A stretch of DNA of 64,000 nt from Idiomarina sp. A28L. Lineage in GTDB: Bacteria > Pseudomonadota > Gammaproteobacteria > Enterobacterales > Alteromonadaceae. The notes below the pieces were generated by a model. It was given only the letters and a program-made list of their open reading frames with translations. It did not search any database and was not told where the DNA came from. The translations under genes were made by a program, and so were the position numbers. Where the stretch lies: contig NZ_AFPO01000001.1 in the NCBI RefSeq assembly GCF_000218785.1, positions 1 to 64,000 on the forward strand, read 5' to 3'. Positions 38,221 through 48,616 of the stretch are shown piece by piece; within the stretch, counting starts at the first letter, position 1; each line of letters starts with the position of its first letter.

Positions 38221-39360
38221 ATGAATTTTTTAATTGATCAGAATCTACCTGCTGCAAAAGAACTTTTTTCTGAGTTTGGCGCATTGCACTTTTACGAGGG
38301 TAGGGAGCTTCCTTCTGAATTGTTGGCTGAGGCGGAAATATTATTGATTCGTTCAGTTACCAAAATTACCGAGGAGGTGCTAGCCAAGGCACCTAAATTG
38401 AAGTTTGTTGGTACGGCAACTATCGGTACCGATCATATGGATTTAAATGCATTGGCAGCACGAAATATTACTTTCGCGAATGCAGCGGGATGTAACGCAG
38501 TTGCTGTGGGTGAATATGTATTAAGTGCGGCATTGGCTGTATCGCTAAAGCATCAGTTTTCATGGCATGGTAAACGCGCCTTAGTTATTGGCGCCGGTAA
38601 TACCGGCAGTGAGGCAGGTAAGCGGTTAGCAGCCCTTGGCATGCAAGTAGCTTACATTGATCCGATCAAGCAAGAGGCGGGCACTGATATTGAATTTAGT
38701 AGTTGGCAACAGCTTGCCGAGTTTGATTTGGTAACCTGCCATGTTCCCATGCAACGCACTGGCCCTTTTACTACCTGGCACCTTTTCAATACAGAGCGGC
38801 TGAATACATTGAAGCCCGGAGCTTTACTAGTTAATGCTAGCCGTGGTGCTGTTGTGGATAATGATGCATTGTATCAGCGTTTACAGCGAGCTAAAGATAT
38901 CTATGTAGCCCTCGATGTATGGGAAGGGGAGCCAAAGGTAATGCGAGAATTAGTGCCGTTGGTGGATATCGCAACGCCACACATTGCAGGGCACAGTATT
39001 GAAGGTAAAATTCGTGGCACCTATCGATTATATTTACAACTACATGAATTACTCAATTTGCCAGCGCCAATAATACCCGAACGCCGAGTACTCCCGGGTT
39101 TTGCTGATGGTACGATAGAAATATCACGTGATTATACTGAGGCTGATATTATACGCTGGGTAAACAATATTTATGCTATTGATCAAGATGATAGTAATTT
39201 TCGCCGAGATGGACTTAGCGCGACAGGGTTTGATAAATTACGAAAAGAATACGCGCTAAGGCGAGAATTATGGAGCCAAATATTGGTTTGCGCGCCCGAG
39301 TGCTCTGAAAAACAGCAGAAACAGCTTGAAGCGCTGGGTTTTAGTGTGCGAGCAGCGTAG
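38221..39360 (+). CDS. pdxB: Erythronate-4-phosphate dehydrogenase
   Basis: PdxB (379 aa) oxidises 4-phosphoerythronate in the DXP-dependent pyridoxal phosphate pathway. The D-isomer dehydrogenase fold shows NAD-binding VIGAGNTGSEAG near residue 122, the catalytic Arg in NASRGAVVDN, Glu in DVWEGEP and His in ATPHIAGHS. The C-terminal dimerisation domain specific to PdxB is present. ATG 38221 follows AAGGAAC; an upstream start at 38200 is not needed. Confidence 0.95.
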   Translation: MNFLIDQNLPAAKELFSEFGALHFYEGRELPSELLAEAEILLIRSVTKITEEVLAKAPKLKFVGTATIGTDHMDLNALAARNITFANAAGCNAVAVGEYVLSAALAVSLKHQFSWHGKRALVIGAGNTGSEAGKRLAALGMQVAYIDPIKQEAGTDIEFSSWQQLAEFDLVTCHVPMQRTGPFTTWHLFNTERLNTLKPGALLVNASRGAVVDNDALYQRLQRAKDIYVALDVWEGEPKVMRELVPLVDIATPHIAGHSIEGKIRGTYRLYLQLHELLNLPAPIIPERRVLPGFADGTIEISRDYTEADIIRWVNNIYAIDQDDSNFRRDGLSATGFDKLRKEYALRRELWSQILVCAPECSEKQQKQLEALGFSVRAA

Positions 39361-39524
39361 AATAGAGGCCGTTTCACGTTTGTACTAAGTGAATAATATT
39401 GTTGAAGAACAGCCGATATTAGTAAAACTTTTTCGATAACAAACGCAAGGCGTGGGTAATCCGCTACAATAAATTCATTGTGTGTGGCTTAAGCTGCACT
39501 CTTTTTAGGTTTTGAGGGTTGTAA

Positions 39525-40541
39525 ATGAGCATTGAAGTAAACGTTGCGGTATTGGGTGCTACAGGTTTAGTGGGCAAACAGATGATCGAATGCTTAGAAG
39601 AGCGTGGTTTTCCGGTAAAGCAATTGTTTCCACTTGCGAGTAGCCGTTCAGCTGGCAGCGAAATAAGTTTTCGTGGTGAAGATATCGTTGTTGAAGACGC
39701 TGAAACTTTCGATTGGAGCCAGGTGGAAATAGCTTTTTTCTCAGCTGGTGGCAGTATTTCCGAAGTTTTTGCGCCACGAGCCGCTGACGCTGGCTGTGTA
39801 GTAATTGATAACACCAGCCAATTTCGTTATCAGCCAGATATTCCATTAGTAGTGCCAGAGGTGAATGCGCACGCTATAGCTGAGTTTCGTAACCGCAACA
39901 TTATCGCGAACCCAAATTGTTCAACGATTCAAATGTTAGTTGCGCTAAAGCCTATTCACGATGAATTTGGTATCGAGCGGATTAACGTAGCTACTTATCA
40001 ATCAGTATCGGGAGCTGGCGCTTCGGCTATGGATGAGCTGGCACAACAAACATCTAAGCTGTTGAATGGTTTGCCAGCAGAACCAGAAGAATTTAGCCGG
40101 CAAATTGCCTTTAATGCGATTCCACAAATTGACGTGTTTTTAGAAAATGATTACACCAAAGAAGAAATGAAGATGCATTGGGAAACACAAAAAATACTAG
40201 GTGATGAAAGCATTATGGTGAATGCTACGGCCGTGCGTGTGCCGGTGTTTTTTGGACATGCCGAAGCGATTCATTTAGAAACGCGCCTGCCGATTGATGT
40301 AGAGCGTGTAAAAGCTCTACTCGAAAAGGCTGATGGTGTTGAGCTCCGAGAATTAAACGCTGAATTCCCAACACAAGTTACCGATGCATCGGGCAAAGAT
40401 ACAGTTTTTGTCGGAAGAGTACGAAAAGATTTTACCCACCCAAATGGTTTAAACCTATGGGTTGTTGCCGATAATATTCGCAAGGGTGCGGCAACCAACA
40501 GCGTTCAGATTGCAGAACATTTATTGCGTGATTACTGGTGA
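39525..40541 (+). CDS. asd: Aspartate-semialdehyde dehydrogenase
   Basis: Asd (338 aa) reduces aspartyl phosphate to the semialdehyde that feeds lysine, threonine, methionine and diaminopimelate synthesis. It starts MSIEVNVAVLGATGLVGKQM (NADP site). The catalytic Cys is present in NPNCSTIQM near residue 130 and the base His in VPVFFGHAEAIH near 245. This matters because the Usg paralogue at the same locus in enterics lacks that cysteine. Lies between pdxB and fimV. Confidence 0.92.
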   Translation: MSIEVNVAVLGATGLVGKQMIECLEERGFPVKQLFPLASSRSAGSEISFRGEDIVVEDAETFDWSQVEIAFFSAGGSISEVFAPRAADAGCVVIDNTSQFRYQPDIPLVVPEVNAHAIAEFRNRNIIANPNCSTIQMLVALKPIHDEFGIERINVATYQSVSGAGASAMDELAQQTSKLLNGLPAEPEEFSRQIAFNAIPQIDVFLENDYTKEEMKMHWETQKILGDESIMVNATAVRVPVFFGHAEAIHLETRLPIDVERVKALLEKADGVELRELNAEFPTQVTDASGKDTVFVGRVRKDFTHPNGLNLWVVADNIRKGAATNSVQIAEHLLRDYW

Positions 40542-40667
40542 TGTGAACGAGCATCTTCTAGACGCAGAATATTTTGGAAACTGAATTAATGGTGTTAGTG
40601 GCAAGCTGTATTCGATGCGGAGTAGCTGCATCAGAGCGAGCTCAATGAGCAAGCAGGAAGAACAAAA

Positions 40668-41840
40668 ATGACAAGCATGCAACAACAAATCAGCAATCAA
40701 GGTGCTTCATTACGATGGGTCGCCTTGGCCTTACTAGTAGTAGCTTTAGCTTTCTCAACGGCTAGTATGGCTCAAGATCAGCTAAGCGAACAAAATAGTA
40801 AGCAAACATACGGGCCGGTAGCTAAACAAGATACAATGTGGTTTATTGCGAACCGGATTCACCCGGATCGTAGTGTTAGCATATATCAAACCATGGCGGC
40901 ACTTGTTGATGCCAACCCAGAACTTTTTCCTGAAGATAATATCAATCGCCTTGCTACGGGTGTGATGCTCTATGTGCCTTCTGCTAGTGATATTCGAGCG
41001 CAAAATGCAGAACGTGCAAGGGAACGCATGATTCCGCTATTAGGGGGGGAGTTTGCAGCTGCAGCGTTAGCTAGCCAGGCACGAGTAAATGTAGAAGAAC
41101 TGCAGGCACAGCATAACGAAGCGTTGAATGAAGTTGAGCAACAACTAAATGATACACAACGAGATTTGCGCGGCGTAACTCGTGAAAACGAAGCGTTGCA
41201 GGAACAGGTAGCAGAGCTTGAAACTGCGTTAGGCGCCGCCGAAGCTGCTTTAGCTGCCCGAACAGAACAAACGCCTGCACAACGCCGGCAAGTTGAGCGT
41301 GAAGTAGAAACCGTTTATGAGCCAAGCCTCGCTTGGTTTATAGGCTGGCCTGGTATTGTGATTCCACTAGCATTTATTGGTTTGATTTTTGCGTTTTTAG
41401 TAGTGGCATTGCGCAAAAATGTACCGAGTAAAAAATCAGACTCACCATATAAAGCAGCAACAGCAGTGCATTTGGCTGAAACACAGCAGCACAAAGAAGC
41501 CGTGGCTGCTGCAGAGCCTGCGGAAGTAGAGCCTAAAACTGAACAACCAGAACACCCACAAGAGCCGGTTGATAGCTATCGTGAGATTTCAGATATTTTA
41601 GATGAAGCAGAAGCAGATGCCGATGCTGATAGTGATTTAGATGCTGGGCAAACGCAAGAAGAAGCGGCGCTAGCTAAACGCGAAGAGCTCGCCGCACAAA
41701 TAGATTTATCTCGTGCTTACTTGGAAATGGGTGAACACGATGAAGCAATTGCGGCACTTGAAGAAGTAATGCCCGTGGCTGATTCAGAATTGCAAGCGGA
41801 AGCCGAACAATTATTGGAAAAGATAAAGGAACAGAAATAG
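40668..41840 (+). CDS. fimV: Short FimV-like inner membrane protein
   Basis: A 390-aa FimV homologue; family members are often 600-900 aa or more, so this is a reduced version. It has an N-terminal signal/anchor ending ASMA, a LysM-like region (YGPVAKQDTMWFIANRIHPD to ATGVMLYVPSA), a coiled coil (about 130-205), a membrane helix (WPGIVIPLAFIGLIFAFLVV), an acidic linker with Asp/Ala repeats and a C-terminal TPR-like FimV domain (LSRAYLEMGEHDEAIAALEEV). FimV proteins organise polar type IV pilus machinery and cAMP signalling. Four bases precede truA. Confidence 0.85.
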   Translation: MTSMQQQISNQGASLRWVALALLVVALAFSTASMAQDQLSEQNSKQTYGPVAKQDTMWFIANRIHPDRSVSIYQTMAALVDANPELFPEDNINRLATGVMLYVPSASDIRAQNAERARERMIPLLGGEFAAAALASQARVNVEELQAQHNEALNEVEQQLNDTQRDLRGVTRENEALQEQVAELETALGAAEAALAARTEQTPAQRRQVEREVETVYEPSLAWFIGWPGIVIPLAFIGLIFAFLVVALRKNVPSKKSDSPYKAATAVHLAETQQHKEAVAAAEPAEVEPKTEQPEHPQEPVDSYREISDILDEAEADADADSDLDAGQTQEEAALAKREELAAQIDLSRAYLEMGEHDEAIAALEEVMPVADSELQAEAEQLLEKIKEQK

Positions 41841-41843
41841 GCA

Positions 41844-42650
41844 ATGCGAATAGCGCTCGGAGTAGAGTACGATGGCCAGCAATATTACGGTTGGCAGCGT
41901 CAACAAGCAGTACCAAGCGTACAAGCATGTTTGGAAAAAGCCATTAGCCAGGTAGCTGCGGAACCCGTAGCGGTTACCTGTGCTGGGCGAACCGATGCCG
42001 GGGTTCACGCAACCGGGCAAGTGGTTCATTTTGATGTTACTAATGTGCGTGATGATCGGGCATGGACACTCGGTGTGAATGCCCTTTTGCCCAATGATAT
42101 TGCTATTCGTTGGTATGCCGAAGTGAGCAATGATTTTAGCGCTCGTTTTAGCGCCACAGCCCGGCGATACCGCTATATTATTCAAAACTCGCCGTTGCGG
42201 CCGGGAATTTTAAAGCAAGGCATAACACATTGTTATCATGCGCTCGATGCTGAGAGAATGCATCAAGCAGCGCAAGCGATTTGTGGTGAGCATGATTTCA
42301 CATCATTCCGTGCATCACATTGCCAATCGAACACCCCATTTCGCAATATCCACTTCGTGGAGGTAAAGCGAGTAGGGGATTTTATTGTGATCGATATTAA
42401 AGCAAATGCGTTCGTGCACCATATGGTGCGCAATATAGTGGGTTCGTTAATCATTATCGGCCAAGGCGAGCAACCAGTGAGTTGGATGGCTGAGCTTTTA
42501 CAAGCTCGTGACCGCAAGCTCGCGGCCGCTACAGCTAAGCCTAACGGTTTATATTTGGTTGATGTAATTTACCCTGAGGAGTTCGGCATCCCGCAGGTGC
42601 CAATTGGGCCGCTATTTTTACCAGAACGCTTAGTGGATACAAACGAATAG
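41844..42650 (+). CDS. truA: tRNA pseudouridine(38-40) synthase TruA
   Basis: TruA (268 aa) makes pseudouridine at positions 38-40 of the anticodon stem-loop. The catalytic Asp51 lies in [23 protein letters not shown] and the late [13 protein letters not shown] block are both present. It starts four bases after fimV, and the two are probably co-transcribed. Confidence 0.96.
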   Translation: MRIALGVEYDGQQYYGWQRQQAVPSVQACLEKAISQVAAEPVAVTCAGRTDAGVHATGQVVHFDVTNVRDDRAWTLGVNALLPNDIAIRWYAEVSNDFSARFSATARRYRYIIQNSPLRPGILKQGITHCYHALDAERMHQAAQAICGEHDFTSFRASHCQSNTPFRNIHFVEVKRVGDFIVIDIKANAFVHHMVRNIVGSLIIIGQGEQPVSWMAELLQARDRKLAAATAKPNGLYLVDVIYPEEFGIPQVPIGPLFLPERLVDTNE

Positions 42651-42796
42651 CTATTGAGCAGCCGATACTAAGAAGAGGCGCTGAGTGTTTAGACCACTTC
42701 TTGCTGCACTATCGGCTGCGTTTGTGCTTTAATGTATATCCTTAACCGGTGATTTAACAAAGACGATACTTAGGGTATCGGGAGACATTAAGTTTT

Positions 42797-43675
42797 ATGA
42801 GCTGGATTGAACGAATTCTTGCTAAGCCACAATCAAGTAAAAAGAAAAACATTCCGGAAGGGGTGTGGAGTAAATGCGAAGGTTGTGAAGCTATATTATA
42901 CCGCGCTGATTTAGAGCGCCATTTATATGTTTGCCCGAAATGTGGCCACCACATGCGTTTATCAGCGCGTGAGCGTTTGGCGGCATTTTTAGACCCGGGA
43001 CACCAAGAAGAAATTGGTGCAGATCTTGAACCGCAAGATAGATTGAAGTTCAAAGATACGAAAAAATACAAAGATCGCCTAGTGGCTGCCCAAAAAGAAA
43101 CCGGTGAGAAAGATGCATTGGTTGCTATGAGTGGCAATTTGAAAGGTATGCCGGTATGTGTGGCAGCTTTTGAATTTAAATTTATGGGCGGTTCGATGGC
43201 ATCAGTTGTAGGTGCTCGTTTCGTCAAAGCAGCTGAAGTGTGTTTGGAACGCAAAATTCCGCTTATCTGCTTTTCCGCTTCTGGTGGCGCACGCATGCAA
43301 GAAGCTTTGTTATCATTAATGCAAATGGCGAAAACTTCGGCGGCTTTGGCGCGAATGAGTGAAGAAGGGCTTCCATTCATTTCTGTATTAACCGACCCAA
43401 CAATGGGTGGTGTATCAGCCAGTTTAGCTATGTTGGGTGATGTTAATGTTGCAGAGCCTAATGCTTTAATTGGTTTTGCGGGCCCTCGGGTTATTGAACA
43501 GACAGTTCGTGAAACCTTGCCTCCAGGGTTCCAACGCGCAGAGTTTTTGCTCGAGCATGGCGCTATTGACATGATCGTAGATCGCCGTGAAATGCGCGAT
43601 CGTATCGGTGGATTATTAGCGATGATGCAAAATTTACCTACCGTAAACCCGGAAGTTCAAACACCTGCTGAGTGA
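42797..43675 (+). CDS. accD: Acetyl-CoA carboxylase carboxyltransferase beta subunit
   Basis: AccD (292 aa) transfers CO2 from biotin to acetyl-CoA together with AccA. The N-terminal zinc ribbon is intact (Cys27, Cys30, Cys46, Cys49). The carboxyltransferase core shows [15 protein letters not shown] and the [12 protein letters not shown] oxyanion block. Ten bases precede folC. Confidence 0.97.
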   Translation: MSWIERILAKPQSSKKKNIPEGVWSKCEGCEAILYRADLERHLYVCPKCGHHMRLSARERLAAFLDPGHQEEIGADLEPQDRLKFKDTKKYKDRLVAAQKETGEKDALVAMSGNLKGMPVCVAAFEFKFMGGSMASVVGARFVKAAEVCLERKIPLICFSASGGARMQEALLSLMQMAKTSAALARMSEEGLPFISVLTDPTMGGVSASLAMLGDVNVAEPNALIGFAGPRVIEQTVRETLPPGFQRAEFLLEHGAIDMIVDRREMRDRIGGLLAMMQNLPTVNPEVQTPAE

Positions 43676-43684
43676 GCCAAGGCG

Positions 43685-44977
43685 TTGAAAACATGTTCAG
43701 AAATGCAGGCTCAATGGAGCCTGCAGCAATGGCTTGAATACCTAGAAAGCATTCATCATCGTCCGATTGATATGGGGCTTGAGCGTGTTCGAGTGGTTGC
43801 TGAAAACTTGCAGTTATTAGCACCAGACGCAACAGTATTTACCGTGGGTGGCACAAACGGTAAAGGCTCTACGGTTCGTTATCTTGAACAAATTTGTTTG
43901 GCTGCTGGGCTTTCGGTAGCTACTTACACTTCCCCACATATGCTCCGTTACACAGAACGCGTTCGCTTCAATGGTGCTGAGCTACCAGAAAGTGAACATG
44001 TTAGTGCGTTCTGCGCCATAGAGGAAGGCCGCAAAGAAACCAGCCTCACCTATTTCGAATTTGGCACATTAGCCGCCATTTGGTTATGCCAACAACATTC
44101 GCCTCAAGTTATTATTTTAGAAGTTGGACTTGGTGGGCGTTTTGATGCCGTTAATATAATTGATGCTGATGTGAGTGTGGTAACCAGTGTGGGTATTGAC
44201 CATATTGAGTTCCTAGGCTCTGACCGCGAGCAAATCGGTTTTGAAAAGGCCGGTATCTATCGCCCACACAAGCCTGCGGTGTGTGGTGATCCAGCGCCAC
44301 CATTAAAGTTAGTTCGGTATGCTGAGGAAATTAATGCGCCGCTGTTTTGTGTAGGCAAAGAGTTTTCTGCTAGCGCATCGAAAGCCGATAGCCAAACAAA
44401 AGAATGCTTTGATTTTCAGGGCCCAAACAGCCTCTGGCAGAACTTGCCAATGCCAACTTTACCTTTTGCTAATGCGTTAACAGCGCTTGCAGCGTTGCAG
44501 TTAAGTAACCTAAACATTAATTCAGAACATGCGGCAAAAGGTTTGCAAACGGCACAATTGGAGGGCCGTTTTGAAACCGTAAGTACCAAACCAACCGTTA
44601 TTTTTGATGTTGGCCATAACCCTCATGCTGCGCAGTATCTAGCGCAATCCTTACAAACAAAGTTCACTGGTAAGCGTATTGTAGCTGTGTGCGGAATGTT
44701 GAAAGATAAAGAGCATTCGGCAACACTAGCACCCTTGCTCACCGTTATCGATCATTGGTATCTTGCATCCCTACATGGCGCAAGGGGCGTTAGTGCCGAT
44801 GTGCTTCGGGATGCTTTACCGGCAGAAGTGGTAGCTGAATGTTTTTCCGATCCAATAGCTGCATTTACAAAGGCAAAAGCTGAAGTAGATGCTGATGATG
44901 TTATAGTGTGTTTCGGATCATTTCTTACGGTTGCGGCATTACATGAGAACCGTATGCATAAGCAACATAGCGATTAA
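43685..44977 (+). CDS. folC: Bifunctional folylpolyglutamate/dihydrofolate synthase FolC
   Basis: FolC (430 aa) joins glutamate to dihydropteroate and extends polyglutamate tails. The P-loop is GGTNGKGSTVR near residue 56, followed by the SPHMLRYTERVR loop and the VGLGGRFDAVN ATP-binding block; FDVGHNPHAAQ is the C-terminal domain signature. The TTG at 43685 is preceded by CCAAGG; ATG 43703 in the same frame is an alternative that trims six residues. Confidence 0.95.
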   Translation: MKTCSEMQAQWSLQQWLEYLESIHHRPIDMGLERVRVVAENLQLLAPDATVFTVGGTNGKGSTVRYLEQICLAAGLSVATYTSPHMLRYTERVRFNGAELPESEHVSAFCAIEEGRKETSLTYFEFGTLAAIWLCQQHSPQVIILEVGLGGRFDAVNIIDADVSVVTSVGIDHIEFLGSDREQIGFEKAGIYRPHKPAVCGDPAPPLKLVRYAEEINAPLFCVGKEFSASASKADSQTKECFDFQGPNSLWQNLPMPTLPFANALTALAALQLSNLNINSEHAAKGLQTAQLEGRFETVSTKPTVIFDVGHNPHAAQYLAQSLQTKFTGKRIVAVCGMLKDKEHSATLAPLLTVIDHWYLASLHGARGVSADVLRDALPAEVVAECFSDPIAAFTKAKAEVDADDVIVCFGSFLTVAALHENRMHKQHSD

Positions 44978-44991
44978 AAGAGGTAGCAAAG

Positions 44992-45555
44992 GTGGCCAGT
45001 CAACTGCAAAACCGAATAGTAGGCACATTAATCGTTATTGCCTTGGCCGTTATTATTTTACCGGATTTATTATCAGGTAAAAATTATAACCCTGATGAAG
45101 AATTCCAAGTTAGCCCATTGCGGCCACAAGTTAGTTCAGAAATGACCGCTCCTGAATTCCCTGATGATTTCTCTGAACGAGCGGTGCGTGAACCGAATGT
45201 GTTCGTGGATGATAATGATTTTGCGGTGCAAGAGCCTCGTGAAGCAGCTCCTGTTCAAATAGGAACGGCTGAAACAGAAAACACTGAAGCTACCGCTGAA
45301 AATTTAAATGATGGCTGGGTTATTCAGCTGGGTGCGTTTCGAAATGCTGAGCGTGTTGCTGAAATTGTTAACGAGTTACGGGCAGAAGGGTATTCCGCAT
45401 ACAGCCGCAATACGCGAAATAGCCAAGGTGACCAATTAACACTCTTACTAGTTGGCCCAGATGTAAATGCCGCTCGGTTAGAAGCTCAATTGCCGCGGCT
45501 CAGGGAAATATCGGGCTTATCGGGTAGGGTAGTTGAGTATCGCCCAGCACAATAG
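44992..45555 (+). CDS. dedD: SPOR-domain protein DedD
   Basis: A 187-aa septal ring protein. One N-terminal helix (residues 8-25, IVGTLIVIALAVIILPDLL) is followed by an acidic disordered periplasmic linker and a C-terminal SPOR domain (WVIQLGAFRNAERVAEIVNELRAEGYSAY, LLLVGPDVN) that binds denuded peptidoglycan at division sites. The start is GTG, after AAGAGG. The folC-dedD-cvpA-purF order is the classic gammaproteobacterial one. Confidence 0.92.
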   Translation: MASQLQNRIVGTLIVIALAVIILPDLLSGKNYNPDEEFQVSPLRPQVSSEMTAPEFPDDFSERAVREPNVFVDDNDFAVQEPREAAPVQIGTAETENTEATAENLNDGWVIQLGAFRNAERVAEIVNELRAEGYSAYSRNTRNSQGDQLTLLLVGPDVNAARLEAQLPRLREISGLSGRVVEYRPAQ

Positions 45556-45635
45556 TAAACATTCAAACAAACAGCAGGCACGAGCGTGTTTCTTCTGATA
45601 GAATGCGCGAAAATTCCACTATGGCGGGCTAAATT

Positions 45636-46124
45636 ATGGAATGGATCGATTACGCAATTATTGCGGTGATAGCGTTGTCTGTCATTGTGAGCCTTGTTCG
45701 TGGCTTTGTTAGGGAAGCGCTTTCACTCGGTGTTTGGATAGCCGCCTTTTTTGTTGCCAGCCAGTTTTACTTAGAGCTTGCTGCATACTTCACTCGCATT
45801 GAAGATACCATGATTCGCAACGGCGTTGCGGTAGCCGCGTTGTTCATTGCCACCCTAATTGTGGGTGCGCTCATTACTTATTTTATTAGCCAGTTAGTAG
45901 AAAAAACTGGCCTGTCCGGCACCGATCGTGTGCTCGGTTCTGTTTTTGGTGCATTGCGTGGTGTGCTTATTGTAAGCGCGCTGCTTTTTGCCGCCGATAC
46001 ATTTACTCCAATGGCCGAGAATGTTTGGTGGCAAAATTCGCTGCTTATTCCGCACTTTAGCGTTTACATTCAATGGTTTTTTGAATATCTGCAAAATACT
46101 TCCAGCTTTTTACAGCCGGAATAA
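45636..46124 (+). CDS. cvpA: CvpA family membrane protein
   Basis: CvpA (162 aa), an inner membrane protein with four hydrophobic segments. It begins MEWIDYAIIAVIALSVIVSLVRGFVREALSLG, the family signature. The gene is needed for colicin V export in E. coli and has been linked to bile salt resistance, but its molecular job is not settled. It lies 18 bases before purF, with which it is usually co-transcribed. Confidence 0.92.
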   Translation: MEWIDYAIIAVIALSVIVSLVRGFVREALSLGVWIAAFFVASQFYLELAAYFTRIEDTMIRNGVAVAALFIATLIVGALITYFISQLVEKTGLSGTDRVLGSVFGALRGVLIVSALLFAADTFTPMAENVWWQNSLLIPHFSVYIQWFFEYLQNTSSFLQPE

Positions 46125-46142
46125 TCAACGAGAGGTTTGTGC

Positions 46143-47654
46143 ATGTGTGGTGTTGTCGGGATCGTAGGGAATCAACCAATTAATCAAGCGCTCTACGACG
46201 GACTGACGATGCTGCAGCATCGAGGACAAGATGCTGCAGGTATCATGACGATTGATGGCCAAACACTGCGTTTGCGCAAATCGAACGGTTTAGTTCGCGA
46301 TGTATTTCATACTCGCCATATGCGCCGCTTAACCGGCAATATGGGTATTGGCCATGTTCGCTATCCTACTGCGGGAACCAGCAGCTCAGCTGAAGCTCAG
46401 CCTTTTTATGTAAACTCTCCGTTCGGTATTGCCATGGCCCATAATGGTAATCTTACCAATGCAGCAGCTTTACAAGCAGCTTTGTTTGAAAAAGCGCGGC
46501 GGCATATTAATACCTCATCTGATTCTGAGATTTTGCTCAATATTTTTGCCTATGAGCTTATGGAAAGTAAGCAACTAGAGCTTTCAAAAGACGAAATATT
46601 TTCTGCTGTGGCGCGTGTACATGAACAAGTTCGTGGTGCTTATGCTGTGGTAGCGGTCATTATTGGCCATGGGCTTGTGGCTTTCCGCGACCCTCATGGC
46701 ATTCGTCCGCTTGCATTAGGCAAACGAGAAACGCCACAAGGCACAGAGTATATGGTGGCATCGGAAAGTGTTGCTATTGATGGTACTGGCTTTGTTTATG
46801 AGCGCGATGTGGCACCAGGTGAGGCTATATATATCAGCGAACAGGGCGAGTTTTTCAGCCAACAGTGTGCTGAACAGCCGGTGTACAATCCTTGTATTTT
46901 TGAATATGTATATTTTGCTCGGCCCGATTCAACCATTGATGGTGTATCGGTGTATGCGAGCCGCATTAATATGGGCCGAAAACTGGGTGAGAAAATTCAG
47001 CGCGAATATGCGCATTTAGATATCGATGTAATCGTACCGATTCCAGAAACAGCCTGTGATATCGCGCTAGAAATGTCGCGAGTGCTAAATATTCCTTATC
47101 GCCAAGGCTTTGTGAAAAATCGCTATATTGGCCGTACCTTTATTATGCCGGGGCAAACACAACGGCGGAAATCAGTGCGCCGTAAATTGAATGCGATTCG
47201 CGCGGAATTTAAAGATAAAAATGTGCTTTTGGTTGATGATTCAATTGTTCGCGGTACTACTTCGGAACAGATTATTGAAATGGCTCGTGAAGCAGGCGCA
47301 AAGAACGTTTACTTTGCTTCTGCTGCTCCGGAAATTCGCTACCCGAATGTTTATGGCATCGATATGCCGAGTGCAAATGAATTGATTGGTTTCGGCCGTG
47401 AAGCGGAAGAAATTAGCGCAATCATTAAAGCTGATGGTTTGATTTATCAGGATTTAGTTGATTTAATTGATGCTGTTAAGAGTGAAAACTTAGCTTTAGA
47501 AAAGTTTGAAACATCAGTATTTAATGGTGAGTATGTTACCGGTGATATAGATCAAGATTACCTTGACCGCCTTGATGCGGCACGTAACGATACTGCCCGC
47601 GCTGAAGATGACCAGGATAGTACTAATCCTGAATTATATAATGAGGGAGATTAA
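46143..47654 (+). CDS. purF: Amidophosphoribosyltransferase
   Basis: PurF (503 aa) does the first committed step of purine synthesis, making phosphoribosylamine from PRPP and glutamine. ATG 46143 is chosen because it puts the Ntn nucleophile Cys at residue 2 (MCGVVGIVG), which is required after Met removal. The PRPP loop [17 protein letters not shown] is near residue 364 and the glutaminase block HRGQDAAGI near 25. Its stop shares a base with the start of the next gene (TAATG). Confidence 0.97.
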   Translation: MCGVVGIVGNQPINQALYDGLTMLQHRGQDAAGIMTIDGQTLRLRKSNGLVRDVFHTRHMRRLTGNMGIGHVRYPTAGTSSSAEAQPFYVNSPFGIAMAHNGNLTNAAALQAALFEKARRHINTSSDSEILLNIFAYELMESKQLELSKDEIFSAVARVHEQVRGAYAVVAVIIGHGLVAFRDPHGIRPLALGKRETPQGTEYMVASESVAIDGTGFVYERDVAPGEAIYISEQGEFFSQQCAEQPVYNPCIFEYVYFARPDSTIDGVSVYASRINMGRKLGEKIQREYAHLDIDVIVPIPETACDIALEMSRVLNIPYRQGFVKNRYIGRTFIMPGQTQRRKSVRRKLNAIRAEFKDKNVLLVDDSIVRGTTSEQIIEMAREAGAKNVYFASAAPEIRYPNVYGIDMPSANELIGFGREAEEISAIIKADGLIYQDLVDLIDAVKSENLALEKFETSVFNGEYVTGDIDQDYLDRLDAARNDTARAEDDQDSTNPELYNEGD

Positions 47655-48520
47655 TGAAAGGATTTCGATATTTTTTAGCACTAATATTATTTGTTGGTGC
47701 TATTGGCACCAGCTCAGCAGAAGTTCTCTACCGTGCACAATATGGTGAACAAACGTGGTGGCTCCTCGGAACTATTCATGTAGGTGGTGAGGAAACTAAA
47801 TTATCTTCGCGAGCGCGAGAAGCGTTTGTTGAAAGTGAACGGTTTTGGCTAGAGCTCACCCCTGAAGAGCTCGAAAAAGCTGGGCCATTATTGTTTCAAT
47901 ATGGCTTTCGTAATGAAAAAATGTCGGCGAATGTAGATTCTGAGCTTTGGCAACAAACTGAAGCCGCATTAGCTGAATATGCTATAGCGGCGGCTATGCT
48001 GGACAATATGCAGCCTTGGTTGTTTGAACTTATGGTGAGCGTGCAAATTGCTATGGCGCAAGGTTTTGATGCCGAGCAGGGCTCTGAAATGCAGTTAATG
48101 CAATGGGCGGAAGAATCGGGTATTGAGTTTGAAGGCCTAGAAACTGCCGAGCAGCAAATTGAATCGATGCGTAATGGTGCCGTAGAATCCGATACAGAGT
48201 TTCTCACAAGGCTTCTCGATCAGATCGATGAAGGGGCACTGGACATGGATAACTTGGCTTCTCTTTGGGCTCAGGGCGATTTAGATGCATTGATGGCACT
48301 GATCTTGGAATCAATGACCGAAGAACAGCTAGAAGCTCTACTGTGGCGGCGCAATAACGCTTGGATGGAACAGCTGAAACCATTACTCGATACGAACGAT
48401 TCGAACGCTTACTTCATTGCAGTAGGGGCTGGGCATTTTGGTGCAGAACAGGGGCTTTTAGAGCTGCTAGCAGCGGAAGGTGCTGAGATCACGAATTATT
48501 CGAGCAACACGGTGAAGTAA
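47654..48520 (+). CDS. TraB/GumN family exported protein
   Basis: A 288-aa protein with a signal peptide (cleavage after TSSA) and the TraB/PrgY/GumN fold. The conserved segments are WWLLGTIHVGGEE near residue 35 with its His, WLELTPEE, and the C-terminal GAGHFGAEQGLLELL. Family members include Tiki-type metalloproteases with two GxxH motifs, both visible here (GTIH and GAGH). It is coupled to purF by a one-base overlap, an arrangement I would not predict from function. Confidence 0.85.
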   Translation: MKGFRYFLALILFVGAIGTSSAEVLYRAQYGEQTWWLLGTIHVGGEETKLSSRAREAFVESERFWLELTPEELEKAGPLLFQYGFRNEKMSANVDSELWQQTEAALAEYAIAAAMLDNMQPWLFELMVSVQIAMAQGFDAEQGSEMQLMQWAEESGIEFEGLETAEQQIESMRNGAVESDTEFLTRLLDQIDEGALDMDNLASLWAQGDLDALMALILESMTEEQLEALLWRRNNAWMEQLKPLLDTNDSNAYFIAVGAGHFGAEQGLLELLAAEGAEITNYSSNTVK

Positions 48521-48570
48521 AATACTCTAAATTAAAGAGCTGATTGCTGAAATAAGTGGTTACGGAATAC

Positions 48571-48600
48571 AAAAAAAGCGGCTAATAGCCGCTTTTTTTG
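48571..48600. terminator. Bidirectional terminator between the TraB gene and astB
   Basis: AAAAAAAGCGGC and GCCGCTTTTTTT pair around TAATA; it serves both convergent genes. Confidence 0.9.
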
Positions 48601-48616
48601 TACCTAACGAGTAAAA

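Noticed and set aside
39525-40541. Usg-1-type inactive Asd paralogue
   Set aside because: The catalytic cysteine is present in NPNCSTIQ, so it is a working aspartate-semialdehyde dehydrogenase.
45556-45635. PurR operator before cvpA-purF
   Set aside because: The best candidate (around ACGAGCGTGTTTC) breaks the PurR consensus at several fixed positions.
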